Shown piece after piece: positions 1 through 8,862 of a stretch of 64,000 nt of DNA (position 1 is its first letter; every line of letters begins with the position of its first letter). The DNA comes from Pedobacter sp. MC2016-05. Lineage in GTDB: Bacteria; Bacteroidota; Bacteroidia; Sphingobacteriales; Sphingobacteriaceae. Made by a program: the position numbers and the translations under genes. Under the pieces are notes generated by a model. That model saw only the letters and a list, made by a program, of their open reading frames with translations, was not told the DNA's origin and did no database searches. The stretch is from the NCBI RefSeq assembly GCF_026239735.1, contig NZ_JAPIVT010000005.1, positions 62,001-126,000 of the forward strand. The letters run 5' to 3'.

Positions 1-51
1 AATATTACTGAAAGTCTTTCAGTAAACGTGAAATTGAAAAATCGAAAGCTT

Positions 52-885
52 ATGGAAAAAATATCTCAAAGTGAGGATAATCATTTTATCCCAATGACTT
101 CATCATCCAGCTATGATGATGGAGTAATTTCTGGTGATGTATACTATTACACCAATCAAATTGTGAATATTGCTATGGTGGGCAAACCTGGTGAATCGTG
201 GTTTCTAGTTGATGCTGGAATGCCAACTTCGGGAAAAGAGATTCTCAAAGTTGCAACAGAAAGATTTGGAGAACGAAAACCTGACTTTATTTTGCTCACT
301 CATGGTCATTTTGATCATGTCGGAGGTCTTGTTGAACTTCTTGAAAATTGGCAAGTTCCAGTCTATGCACATCAGGCAGAGTTTCCTTTTCTAAATGGCA
401 CACAAGATTATCCTGAACCAGATGACACTGTTGAAGGTGGGCTTCTGGCAAAAATTTCTTCACTATATCCGCATAAGGCTATAAATATCGCCCCTTATCT
501 AGAGGTTCTGCCTGAAAACCAGACCTTGCCAGGATTTGAAGATTGGAGCTGGATACATACGCCAGGACATTCGCCCGGGCATATTTCCATTTTCAGGCCA
601 ATAGATCGTGTACTGATTAGCGGTGACGCTATTGTAACCGTGAGGCCAGATTCACTCTATAAAGTTCTCTTCCAGATTAAAGAAGTTAACGGCCCGCCAC
701 GGTATTTGACTACTGATTGGGATGCTGCCCATCAATCGGTGAAAACGTTAGCCAGCCTTGATCCGGAGTTTCTACTTACCGGACATGGCCAGGTGATGGA
801 AGGTGAAGAAATGAGATCGCAATTAAAAGATTTAGCCGAAAACTTTCACGAAAAAGCGGTACCGAAACATGGGAGATTTAGCTAA
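52..885 (+). CDS. MBL-fold metallohydrolase
   Basis: Metallo-beta-lactamase-fold hydrolase, probably binuclear zinc and cytosolic since no signal peptide is seen. The signature THGHFDHVGG lies near residues 83-92 (H84, H86, D88, H89), followed by TPGHSPGH (H173), the metal-bridging GD at D192 and GHG (H245), so the full ligand set is present. The protein has 277 residues counted from the ATG at 52; an in-frame GTG at 28 is possible but adds only a short basic tail. Families with this arrangement include glyoxalase II-like and lactonase-like enzymes, and the substrate cannot be read from sequence. It stands alone near the left edge. Confidence 0.85.
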   Translation: MEKISQSEDNHFIPMTSSSSYDDGVISGDVYYYTNQIVNIAMVGKPGESWFLVDAGMPTSGKEILKVATERFGERKPDFILLTHGHFDHVGGLVELLENWQVPVYAHQAEFPFLNGTQDYPEPDDTVEGGLLAKISSLYPHKAINIAPYLEVLPENQTLPGFEDWSWIHTPGHSPGHISIFRPIDRVLISGDAIVTVRPDSLYKVLFQIKEVNGPPRYLTTDWDAAHQSVKTLASLDPEFLLTGHGQVMEGEEMRSQLKDLAENFHEKAVPKHGRFS

Positions 886-959
886 GATAGCGTCTGCCAT
901 TTAATTATGATGGATACTAATCAAAAATCAATGTGAAATATTAAAAGGACATCAAAGAC

Positions 960-1214
960 ATGAAACTTACAGATACGTTAATTAAGGTAATTAATAAGGC
1001 CTATCCGGAAAATGAATTTATTGAAACAAACTTCGGTAGTTATGATCTTTCGCTGAAAACAGACGATGACGGCAGAGCAATTATGATTTTCATTGGTAAG
1101 AAGGATGCAAATGGAAAAATCAGAGGCGAGCGCTACGCCAGAAGGCTTAAATTCGGATCGAATGGTGAGGTTATTAAAGACCATTGGGAGCATAAAGGCC
1201 CTGCCACTCCTTAA
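960..1214 (+). CDS. Small hypothetical protein
   Basis: An 84-residue soluble, charged protein that I do not recognise. It starts at ATG 960, 75 nt after the MBL hydrolase and in the same direction, and is followed by a GC-rich hairpin. The sequence alternates hydrophobic and polar residues (IMIFIGKK, RRLKFGSNGEV), suggesting a small alpha/beta fold with no transmembrane segment and no cysteines. Regular codon use and a following hairpin argue it is real. Function unknown. Confidence 0.6.
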   Translation: MKLTDTLIKVINKAYPENEFIETNFGSYDLSLKTDDDGRAIMIFIGKKDANGKIRGERYARRLKFGSNGEVIKDHWEHKGPATP

Positions 1215-1221
1215 TAGAAAC

Positions 1222-1255
1222 GGACGCGGCGCAATTGAATGGTTGCGCAGCGTCC
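1222..1255. terminator. Hairpin, possible terminator
   Basis: GGACGC at 1222-1227 pairs with GCGTCC at 1250-1255, and most of GGCGCAA/TTGCGCA continues the stem inward, with a short loop. No clean U-tract follows, so it is only a probable transcription end for the small gene at 960. Confidence 0.45.
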
Positions 1256-1331
1256 ATTAGAATACAATAAAAAAAGTTATAAAAGGGCATTAGCTGATAA
1301 GCATTAGGATCACTGTATAAAATAAGCTAAC

Positions 1332-1934
1332 TCACTTAATATTTCTTCCCAGCTCATCTAGCAGTTCTTTCTCCTTTTTTAATCTCGGTAACTCGTCTTT
1401 TACAAAAGCTTTTACCCTTTGTTGTCTTGCGTTATAGGCATCCTCATAAGCTTCAATGTTTTTATTCAACTCAACTGATAATTGTTTATAAAATGGTCTG
1501 TCGAATGCTATACCTACCTGCCGAGATAACCAACGAAGTGAATCAACTTGTTCGATCCGCAATGCCTCATTTAAAAGCACTTTATTTTTATTGCAAAAAC
1601 CCTCCAAGTTTTTTTTATAAAATCTGGTGCGTTCACGTGCTTTTTTTGCATATGTTTTAATTTCTTCACTGCTTCCGGAAGACAAAGCCGCAGTAAGTAA
1701 ACTATCCTGAACAACTAGAGATTGGCTCGCTGCTTTCAAATATCCTGCTGCATCTTCCTCCATATTTGTTTCGAATGTTTCAACCCCTCCAACGTGATCT
1801 TTAACAGCAGTATCATTTCCAACGCTGTCTTTTTCCATTGATGAACGTTTGTCGGCTATATTGCAGCCCAAGCCAAGGTTGGCTAGTGCTATAATGGTAA
1901 TTGTATTTCTCCACTTAAATGTTCTTTTAATCAT
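1332..1934 (-). CDS. Hypothetical lipoprotein with coiled-coil
   Basis: A 200-residue predicted lipoprotein. The ATG at 1934 was chosen over an upstream in-frame codon at 2018 because it places a basic n-region, a hydrophobic stretch and a lipobox (GLGC, Cys about residue 24) at the N-terminus. The mature part is highly charged and helical, rich in Lys, Arg, Glu and Asp, consistent with a coiled coil in the periplasm or on the outer membrane. No enzymatic motif seen and no family recognised. Confidence 0.6.
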   Translation of the reverse strand: MIKRTFKWRNTITIIALANLGLGCNIADKRSSMEKDSVGNDTAVKDHVGGVETFETNMEEDAAGYLKAASQSLVVQDSLLTAALSSGSSEEIKTYAKKARERTRFYKKNLEGFCNKNKVLLNEALRIEQVDSLRWLSRQVGIAFDRPFYKQLSVELNKNIEAYEDAYNARQQRVKAFVKDELPRLKKEKELLDELGRNIK

Positions 1935-2215
1935 AATATTATATTTTATCTTCTTGAAAACATCGCTCTTTAATTGTTTGTTGATTCTACCTGTGATAGG
2001 AGAGAAAAACACGTACATTTTGAAGCTAAGCAGGTAGTTAACTTCTGTTTAGAAAAGATTGAGACTAATGAGATCTAATTCCGTTCAAATGAAGTAGCTC
2101 GACAAATGATGGTCCTAAAAATTCAAATCGCGATTGATTTGGTTTGGAAGTAATTAACCTGAGGTGATCAAAACCAATTCATGCCAAATATGTTGTCTTT
2201 CATATTAGCTATGTT

Positions 2216-2428
2216 ATGCAATCGTATAGTTTCAACATCAATACCTACAAAGTTGAGGTAAATCAGTTTAATAATGAATACCATGTCAGTCTTGATGGGG
2301 TTCATGCAGGTGTGATATTTCCCGAAAAACTTGAAGAACCGCCATTTACAATCTGGAAAACCAGTGATCTTATTCCTGAAGATTTGGTCCAAAAAATAGG
2401 TGCAGCGATTGAGCAAGAACAGCGCTAA
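2216..2428 (+). CDS. Small hypothetical protein
   Basis: A 70-residue soluble protein that I do not recognise. The N-terminal half looks like two or three beta strands (KVEVNQFNNEYHVSLDG), the C-terminal half helical (SDLIPEDLVQKIGAAIEQ). The antisense frame at 2168-2434 is also open, but this strand has the more protein-like composition. No signal peptide or transmembrane segment. Confidence 0.55.
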   Translation: MQSYSFNINTYKVEVNQFNNEYHVSLDGVHAGVIFPEKLEEPPFTIWKTSDLIPEDLVQKIGAAIEQEQR

Positions 2429-2616
2429 TTTCAATGGAAGTCTAGTTAGCCGTTAATTGGTTGGTTTTTGTAGGGAAACGTTCGGAATGTAAATGAAAAG
2501 ATTTAACCATCTTTTATCTTAATACGCTACTTTAGTTTAACTCCATTACGTACTGAAATCCAGTTTTTTATTTCCCTCATTATCAACGTTTAGATCTTAT
2601 ATTTTAATTTAAAAAA

Positions 2617-3237
2617 ATGGAAACGCTTATACCAGGTTTGTTCTTGTATCCAGATTTTATTGATCTAGCAAAAGAAACAAAATTATTTAATGAAATTGAT
2701 GGTCAGTCATGGATAGTTGATTATCAAAGAAGGCTTCAATATTATGGCTTTAGAAATGAACTGGAGGCACCCTACAATCTGGTGAACTATCCGATCGCTA
2801 TTCCTCAGGAAATAGATCAACTGGCGCAGGAAATTGTTGAAAAGCATATTTTAGATCATCAGCCTGATCAGGTAATAATCAACGAATACCTTCCTGGTCA
2901 AGGCATTAAATCACATAAAGACCGGGCTTATTATGAGAATCAAATTTGCGGGATCAACCTCGGAAGTGGATGTGTGATGAAATTTACTAATACCAGCACT
3001 TTTGAAGTTATCGACGTGGTGATTCCCAGGCGATCTTTATATGTGATGCAGGATGATGCCCGCAAAAAATGGAGTCATGCAATTCCGCCAAGAAAAAAAG
3101 ATATGATCGATGGAAATATAGTTCATAGAGATAGGAGAGTTTCGATCACTTATCGAAAAGTGAAACCATCCAAGGTGCAGCCACTCGATCCAAACGGAAA
3201 AGTTGCCCAAATGTTAGCCGAAAACTTAGGTGTTTAA
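2617..3237 (+). CDS. AlkB-type 2OG-Fe(II) dioxygenase
   Basis: A 206-residue member of the AlkB family of Fe(II)/2-oxoglutarate oxygenases, which remove alkyl damage from nucleic acid bases by oxidative demethylation. The iron ligands are visible as H100 and D102 (SHKD) and H154 (WSHAI), and the 2-oxoglutarate-binding arginines R174 and R180 lie in RVSITYR. NEYLPGQGI before the first ligand is the expected nucleotide-recognition strand. Length and order fit bacterial AlkB homologues. Isolated gene, with no adjacent ada or alkA, so whether it acts on DNA, RNA or another substrate is not shown. Confidence 0.85.
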   Translation: METLIPGLFLYPDFIDLAKETKLFNEIDGQSWIVDYQRRLQYYGFRNELEAPYNLVNYPIAIPQEIDQLAQEIVEKHILDHQPDQVIINEYLPGQGIKSHKDRAYYENQICGINLGSGCVMKFTNTSTFEVIDVVIPRRSLYVMQDDARKKWSHAIPPRKKDMIDGNIVHRDRRVSITYRKVKPSKVQPLDPNGKVAQMLAENLGV

Positions 3238-3409
3238 ATGATGTTGTGACACGAACTTAGCGTTCACTGTAAGCCTTTCGCCATGGTTTTTTTTTGGTTA
3301 TAGAGAATGTTGCTTAAGCTTTAGGATAACGGCAAAAAGCATTAATTGAGCTGCTACAGATTTACAATTTCCTTATGACACATAGTACGGACATTGGATA
3401 AAGGAAATT

Positions 3410-4126
3410 TTATTCTACTGTTTTTTCAAATAGTAGGAAATGCTGTAAGGGGAGAAATTTGCCGTTCTTAACCAGCTTAAATCCACTGGCTTCGAGCTCT
3501 TTTTTCACTTGCTTTACACTCATTTTGTGCTCTGGTTTGATTGCTACCTGTGGGTTTTCTGCTTTATACTCTAATAGCAGCAGCTGACCATTAGGTTTAA
3601 GCGCTTTGCTTATCGCTGCGAGGTATGCTGCAGGGTTTTCTAATTCATGATAAACATCTACCATAAATGCCAGGTCAATTGAATTGGCTGGTAAATTGGG
3701 TGAGGTATCTGAGCCTTTGATCACTTCCACGTTTTTAACACCATCGTCGAATGCTTTTTTCTTAAGGTGATTAATTGCATCATTTTGGATTTCGACTGCA
3801 TATACTTTAGCCTTCGGAATACGTGTAGCAATCCGGAAAGTATAAAATCCAGATCCTGCACCAATATCAGCAACAACGGTGTTGCTCTTTAGTGGCATCG
3901 ACGCCAAAGCCAGATTAGTGTTTTCTTCCGCTGTCCGGCTGTTTCTTTCCAACCATTCTACGCCTTCGAAGCTCATTACCTGGGCAATCTCGCGGCCCAT
4001 ATATACCTTGCCTGTACCATTTGCAGATGGTTTTTTGAAAGTGTAAGGCGATTGTTGTTGCTGTGCAACGGCCGTTTGAAGCAATAACACCAAGAAAACG
4101 GGAAAGACAAAATTTGATATTTTCAT
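3410..4126 (-). CDS. Exported class I SAM methyltransferase
   Basis: A 238-residue Rossmann-fold methyltransferase. Motif I is VVADIGAGSGFYTFRIA (about residues 84-100), the acidic ribose-binding E112 is in VYAVE, and DLAFMVDVYHE with LKPNGQLLLLE are the post-I motifs. It begins with a convincing signal peptide (a hydrophobic stretch ending in VAQ about residue 22), which is strange because SAM is made and used in the cytoplasm. Similar signal-bearing methyltransferases are annotated in Bacteroidota and Proteobacteria; the substrate is unknown. Monocistronic. Confidence 0.8.
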   Translation of the reverse strand: MKISNFVFPVFLVLLLQTAVAQQQQSPYTFKKPSANGTGKVYMGREIAQVMSFEGVEWLERNSRTAEENTNLALASMPLKSNTVVADIGAGSGFYTFRIATRIPKAKVYAVEIQNDAINHLKKKAFDDGVKNVEVIKGSDTSPNLPANSIDLAFMVDVYHELENPAAYLAAISKALKPNGQLLLLEYKAENPQVAIKPEHKMSVKQVKKELEASGFKLVKNGKFLPLQHFLLFEKTVE

Positions 4127-4235
4127 AGTAATGAAGTATAATTTATGTGAAATTATCTATTTCTAAAACGATGTCATGAGGTTATAAAATCGACTAAACA
4201 AATGTACATTTCTTTTTTGGTGATGTTTTTTATCT

Positions 4236-4949
4236 CTACGAACGGGAAAAGATCAAATTATGATTTTCAACGGCGGAAGTTTTGAGTTTTGACCTAAACT
4301 CCTCATCACTTTTAAACCTGAGCTGCGTTATTGTTCTGGTTTCATAGCTGACTGAAAATTGATCTGTTTCAAAAGGCCATGGCTCAACAATGAGTGATTC
4401 TTCTTTTTGAAAGAGGAAATAGGGAAGTCCGTTAGGTCCGGTACTGATTTCTACCTTGCGGCCTTCAGGCGGGATTTGCGACTGACAGATCAATAAGGAA
4501 AGGGCATCTGAAAATTCCAAAAGAGCGTAAGCCAGGTCAATTGATTTTTTTGTAACTTCTGTATCCTTAAGCCATCGGGGTTCGTGCTTTTTTAGATTTG
4601 TTATAAAACTTTTGGCTAATGGATCGCTCCCGTGGGTAAAAGAAATGTGTCTGGCGATTAATAGCGCAATAACCCGGCTTTTGGTCAATGCCATGTCCAT
4701 CAATCTCGTCGAACTGTCCAGGTCAAATCTGGTACTCTTAAAATTGATCGGTGCTCCATTCTCATCAATAAGCGGACTGCGTTCGAATTCATTGTAAACG
4801 TCATCATGTTCAGCTGTTGCGATTAAGGTCTCAACCCATTTTTCGGGCTGATCCGTAACTTTCCATCGAGCGCAAATCTGCCCGGCGAGCAATCCGTGTG
4901 AACGCTGGGTAACGATGTGCCAGCTTTTTTCATCATATTGTACAATCAT
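4236..4949 (-). CDS. DUF3891 family protein
   Basis: A 237-residue cytosolic protein resembling the DUF3891 family: an N-terminal strand with the conserved segment SHGLLAGQICARWK, then an AEHDD segment near residue 60 that might bind metal. ATG 4949 is preferred over the in-frame start at 4985 because family members begin at the MIVQYDE-like strand. No signal peptide or membrane segment. The family has no assigned reaction to my knowledge; the conserved His/Asp pairs suggest an HD-like all-helical fold, which is inference. Confidence 0.7.
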   Translation of the reverse strand: MIVQYDEKSWHIVTQRSHGLLAGQICARWKVTDQPEKWVETLIATAEHDDVYNEFERSPLIDENGAPINFKSTRFDLDSSTRLMDMALTKSRVIALLIARHISFTHGSDPLAKSFITNLKKHEPRWLKDTEVTKKSIDLAYALLEFSDALSLLICQSQIPPEGRKVEISTGPNGLPYFLFQKEESLIVEPWPFETDQFSVSYETRTITQLRFKSDEEFRSKLKTSAVENHNLIFSRS

Positions 4950-5264
4950 GATTATTGACCTTTTCTTTCGGGTCCAAAAGATCAACAGAATTTAATTCAA
5001 TAGGTTTTATCAATGTTTTGACCAGCAGTACGAGACTAAATTTATAAAAAGACAGACTTAATATCCCCATTCTAAAATCGATTGCTGTTTATCCTGATAG
5101 ATGATCCCCACCATAAAAGTTATCTGGTAGTTTCTAATTCCAAAGGCCGATGCGGCACCATTTTGTATCTAAAGCAAAATTCTGGTTACGCTTACTAATT
5201 TTGCGCTTCGGAAGATACTTTATGTCACCCTCCTTGCTACCTTTAAAGTCTAGAAGTTTTGCAA
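4950..5264. other. Divergent intergenic region
   Basis: About 315 bases between the divergent DUF3891 gene and the GH13 amylase. Apart from a TAnnTTTG element at 5196-5203 I see no gene, repeat or hairpin of note. Confidence 0.5.
5196..5203 (+). promoter_or_regulatory. Putative -7 promoter element for amylase gene
   Basis: TAATTTTG matches the Bacteroidota -7 consensus TAnnTTTG and lies about 60 nt before the amylase ATG. No convincing -33 TTG at 17-23 nt spacing was found, so it is tentative. Confidence 0.35.
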
Positions 5265-6620
5265 ATGAAAAACAACCTTTCAATATTATCTCTTTTAGCA
5301 GGCTGGTTTTTGATGCTACCTGTGATCGCTCATGCTCAAAATAAAGGCTATCCTGCTCAATACGGTCAGCCGTTTACGGGCGTTCCCGATACCAGGGATG
5401 TGATGCTTTATCAGGTAAACACTCGGGTCTTCAGTAAAACAGGTGATTTTGCAGGCGTAACTCAAAGATTGAACTCGATTAAAGAGCTTGGTATTAATGT
5501 GATCTACTTAATGCCCATTTATCCAGTAGGTAAACTCAAAGGCGCAAATTCTCCTTACGCAACAATGAATTATGATGAGGTAGGAAAAGAATTTGGTACG
5601 CTGAACGATTTACGAAAGCTGGTGGATGAGGCGCATAAAAGAAATATTGCCGTAATGCTTGATATTGTGGCTAATCATACTTCGTGGGACCATCCCTGGA
5701 TAAACAAACCGGGTTATTATCTGCGTGATAGTTTGGGTGAAATCAAATACCCAGAAACATGGCGGGATGTTGCCCAATTAGATTTTCGCAACCAAGAATT
5801 GAGGTTGTCACTGATTCATTCCATGAAGTCTTGGGTATATAAAGCAAATATCGACGGCTTTCGTTGTGATTATGCTGATGGTCCTCCACTTGATTTCTGG
5901 AAACAGGTAAATGATAGTTTGAAGACCATTAAAACCCATAATCTTTTGATGTTGGCCGAGGGCAGTAGTCCCAGATATTTTACTGCTGGTTTTGACTACT
6001 TTTTTGGTTTCAATTATTTCAAGAATCTGAAAAGTATCTTTAGCAATAATAAATCTGTAAAGTCGATTGATACGTTAAATAATAGTGACTATAAAGGTGC
6101 AAAGAGTGGCCAGGCAGTGGTTCGATACTTAACAAATCACGATGTAAACGGATCAGATGGCACGCCGCTTGAGCTTTTCGGTGGCAAAAAAGGTTCTGCT
6201 GCCGCCTTCGTTGTTACCGCCTACATGAAAGGCGTTCCAATGATTTATAACGGACAGGAGATAGGAACGCCATTCAGGCTTACCTTTCCTTTTACGGAAA
6301 AATCAATCGACTGGTCTCTCGAAGAAACTAACCGGGATGTGCTGGCGGAGTATAAGAAAATAGTTGGTTTCCGAAACAAAAGTAAGGCTGTACGGAGGGG
6401 TGTTATGGTTTCATACAGTAGCGATGATGTTTGCGTTTTTACCAAAACCCTCGAAAAGGAAACTGTACTTGTATTAGCTAATTTGAGAAATAAACCTGTT
6501 GCTTACAGTCTTCCAGATAAGCTTGCGGGCAATTGGAAAAACATCTGGGATGGTTCAAAAACCAACCTGACGAAAGTAATCAGGCTGGAACCTTTTCAAT
6601 ACTTAATTCTTCAAAAATAG
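5265..6620 (+). CDS. Secreted GH13 alpha-amylase family enzyme
   Basis: A 451-residue GH13 glycoside hydrolase acting on alpha-glucans. The start is ATG 5265 (a TTG six bases upstream is less likely), giving a signal peptide that ends near IAHAQ, residue 25. The conserved GH13 regions are present in order: DIVANH 133-138, GFRCDYAD with nucleophile D202, AEG with acid/base E232, and LTNHD with transition-state stabiliser D293. The single (beta/alpha)8 domain is followed by a short C-terminal beta domain, with no starch-binding module. Not in an operon with SusC/D. Exact specificity (maltogenic, oligo-1,6 or endo-amylase) is not decidable from sequence. Confidence 0.88.
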   Translation: MKNNLSILSLLAGWFLMLPVIAHAQNKGYPAQYGQPFTGVPDTRDVMLYQVNTRVFSKTGDFAGVTQRLNSIKELGINVIYLMPIYPVGKLKGANSPYATMNYDEVGKEFGTLNDLRKLVDEAHKRNIAVMLDIVANHTSWDHPWINKPGYYLRDSLGEIKYPETWRDVAQLDFRNQELRLSLIHSMKSWVYKANIDGFRCDYADGPPLDFWKQVNDSLKTIKTHNLLMLAEGSSPRYFTAGFDYFFGFNYFKNLKSIFSNNKSVKSIDTLNNSDYKGAKSGQAVVRYLTNHDVNGSDGTPLELFGGKKGSAAAFVVTAYMKGVPMIYNGQEIGTPFRLTFPFTEKSIDWSLEETNRDVLAEYKKIVGFRNKSKAVRRGVMVSYSSDDVCVFTKTLEKETVLVLANLRNKPVAYSLPDKLAGNWKNIWDGSKTNLTKVIRLEPFQYLILQK

Positions 6621-6724
6621 AAATCATCAAGTTTGATATTGCCTTACTCATAAATTTAAGCCACCTTTTTTATAATATCCTTCGTCTCACTAAACTTTTG
6701 CGTCAGCGTATTGTTTGTTGGCAT

Positions 6725-7807
6725 ATGGAAAAACTTAGCCTCTCTGTAAATACGCTGTTTCTTTTTGTGCTGGCCTTTGGCGGACTGTATTTTGCCGCTC
6801 CATTCTTGATTCCGGTAACACTGGCTGCAGTGTTGTCGATGGTTTTCATTAGGCTATCCAACTTCTTTGAACGCAAGGGGGCTTCGAGGGCCTTTGCTTC
6901 TTTTGCGTGTATATTGCTGTTCGTTCTTGCCATGGGGCTGATCATTGCGCTGTTGTCCATCCAACTTGGAAGTCTTGCTGATCATCTCGACGGGATGGAG
7001 AAGCGAATAGTTGGGATGTTGGAGTCGTTAAAGTCCTGGATCAATGAAACGATTGGGATCAAAAAAGCGGAGCAGCAAAAGGCCATTGAGCAAGGTACTA
7101 AGGGTAAATCAGGTGGGTTAATCTTATCTTTTGCTTCTGGTTTGATGGGCGTTCTGATCAACACCGTTCTTGTGCTGGTTTATATGTTTCTTTTTCTTTC
7201 CATGCGTGGCCACATCAAAAAGTTTTTGCTGAAGCTGGTTCCAAAAAAGGAAAACGAGGATACAACTGAAGTCATTCACCAGGCAGGGAAGGTGTCGCAG
7301 AAATATCTTAGTGGTCTGGCTGCCATGATCGGTGTATTATGGATCATGTATGGAATAGGTTTTAGCATTGTTGGGGTGGAAAGCGCCATTTTTTTTGCTG
7401 TCCTTTGCGGCCTTCTCGAAGTGATCCCATTTATTGGAAATCTAACCGGTACCGGTTTGACTGTGCTCGCCGTTGTAGCCCAGGGTGGAGATGGAAAGAT
7501 GATTATTGGTGTTTTAATTACCTATTTTCTTGTGCAATTTTTGCAAAGTTATATCCTGGAACCCGTTATTGTTGGTGAGCAAGTTAACATTAACCCACTT
7601 TTTACCATTATGGCGATTGTGCTAGGTGAGTTGGTGTGGGGCGTCGCGGGAATGATTTTGGCAGTGCCGTTATTGGGGATGGCTAAAATCATTTGCGATC
7701 ACTATCCGCATTTGCAGCCCTATGGTTTTCTTATTGGTCCCGAAAATCCCAGAAAACCAAAAACCTCCGTTTTGGATTATTTTAAAAAGGTGTTTGCTAA
7801 AAATTGA
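6725..7807 (+). CDS. AI-2E family transporter
   Basis: A 360-residue polytopic membrane protein of the AI-2E exporter/permease family (PF01594). Hydrophobic segments occur near the N-terminus and in the second half, separated by a soluble amphipathic region (about residues 75-140) rich in Lys/Glu. The C-terminal signature region (EVIPFIGNLTGTG, then LEPVIVGEQVNINPL) is typical of the family. ATG 6725 was chosen because an upstream open frame starting at 6533 runs inside the amylase gene. Some members export autoinducer-2, others act as Na+/H+ antiporters, so the substrate is uncertain. Confidence 0.88.
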   Translation: MEKLSLSVNTLFLFVLAFGGLYFAAPFLIPVTLAAVLSMVFIRLSNFFERKGASRAFASFACILLFVLAMGLIIALLSIQLGSLADHLDGMEKRIVGMLESLKSWINETIGIKKAEQQKAIEQGTKGKSGGLILSFASGLMGVLINTVLVLVYMFLFLSMRGHIKKFLLKLVPKKENEDTTEVIHQAGKVSQKYLSGLAAMIGVLWIMYGIGFSIVGVESAIFFAVLCGLLEVIPFIGNLTGTGLTVLAVVAQGGDGKMIIGVLITYFLVQFLQSYILEPVIVGEQVNINPLFTIMAIVLGELVWGVAGMILAVPLLGMAKIICDHYPHLQPYGFLIGPENPRKPKTSVLDYFKKVFAKN

Positions 7808-7989
7808 TTTTAAGGATTTAAGAAGCTCTCGTTGTACTAGCTTCCCTGTTGCGTTCCAGATTATTCATCCATCAGTTTTATAAATAATTTTTCCGCTTTG
7901 ATAATCTTCCTCTTGGTATTGCTTTAAGCTTCAAAAGCATTTTTCATTATATGATGAGCAGAGTTTACGCAAATGTTATCTTTGCGAAA

Positions 7990-8613
7990 ATGAAAAAATC
8001 AGGAAAGGAAAATCTTCAGGAAATTTACGGTAACATCGACATTTATCTTTTCGATCAACTCCTGAAAGGGACTTATGATCATTGTGAGAAAATACTGGAT
8101 GCGGGCTGCGGTGAGGGTCGCAATCTGGTGAATTTTCTTCGAAGTGGTTTCGAGGTTTTTGGGGTTGATCAGCAGCCCGAAGCGATTCAGCAAGTTGAGG
8201 AACTTGCCCACATTTATGCTGCGAAACCTTTATCCGGTCATTTTCAGGTGGCCAATATTACTTCGCTTCCCTTTCCAGATGCAGATTTTGACCTTGTTAT
8301 TAGCAGTGCGGTTCTTCATTTTGCGGAAAACATGGAACATTTTGAAGCCATGCTTAACGAGATGTGGCGGGTATTAAAACCAGGCGGATATTTATTCTGC
8401 CGGCTCGCCTCTGATATTGGAATTGAATCAAGTGTCCACTTTATTGGCAACGGACGTTATATTCTCCCGGATGAGTCTGAGCGATTTTTAGTTAATCAGG
8501 AAATGCTTATCCGTTTAACCAGAAAGATGGGAGGTGAGCTGCATGAGCCCATAAAAACCACAAATGTTCAAAACCTTCGCAGTATGACCACCTGGTGTGT
8601 ACAAAAACAATAG
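7990..8613 (+). CDS. Class I SAM-dependent methyltransferase
   Basis: A 207-residue cytosolic methyltransferase of the Methyltransf_11 type. Motif I reads ILDAGCGEGRN, followed by the acidic GVD at strand beta-2, then DLVISSAVLHF and VLKPGGYLFCRLA as motifs II/III. The start at 7990 is supported by the motif spacing; a longer version from ATG 7951 is possible but would run across a TATCTTTG element (7977-7984). Substrate not deducible; the size fits small-molecule methyltransferases such as tellurite- or quinone-type enzymes. Confidence 0.8.
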   Translation: MKKSGKENLQEIYGNIDIYLFDQLLKGTYDHCEKILDAGCGEGRNLVNFLRSGFEVFGVDQQPEAIQQVEELAHIYAAKPLSGHFQVANITSLPFPDADFDLVISSAVLHFAENMEHFEAMLNEMWRVLKPGGYLFCRLASDIGIESSVHFIGNGRYILPDESERFLVNQEMLIRLTRKMGGELHEPIKTTNVQNLRSMTTWCVQKQ

Positions 8614-8667
8614 AATCACTTTTCATCTCCGATATTTAAGAACAAGGCTCTAGTGCTGCAGCTAATC

Positions 8668-8675
8668 TAGTTTTG
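8668..8675 (+). promoter_or_regulatory. Possible -7 element before PUL regulator
   Basis: TAGTTTTG matches TAnnTTTG, about 185 nt upstream of the regulator ATG. No clear -33 partner was seen, hence low confidence. Confidence 0.25.
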
Positions 8676-8852
8676 CGAGTTATCAATCGCTAACTTAACG
8701 GTAGGATAACCTGTTGATGGAATGAACCGCCCGAGACCATGATTTTTTAGTTGTCGGATAGCGGTGAACTGCTATACGATATCATTTGCTGGAGCTATTT
8801 CCCAAAGTTGCAGGATGTGGAAATATATTTATATTATTGCATAAATCATTCC

Positions 8853-8862
8853 CTAACCAAAT
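8853..8862 (+). promoter_or_regulatory. Shared leader motif CTAACCAAAT, copy 1
   Basis: The decamer CTAACCAAAT overlaps the regulator start codon. The same decamer precedes the lipoprotein gene (12163) and susC (13414). It may be a translational or transcript-stability element of this locus. Confidence 0.4.

Noticed and set aside
2168-2434. 88-codon minus-strand frame antisense to the small gene at 2216
   Set aside because: The plus-strand frame is more protein-like; the antisense frame has many Cys/Phe/Asn residues typical of shadow frames.
7977-7984. TATCTTTG as promoter for the methyltransferase at 7990
   Set aside because: Matches the -7 consensus but ends only 5 nt from the ATG and has no -33; it may be coding or chance, so it was not listed as a feature.
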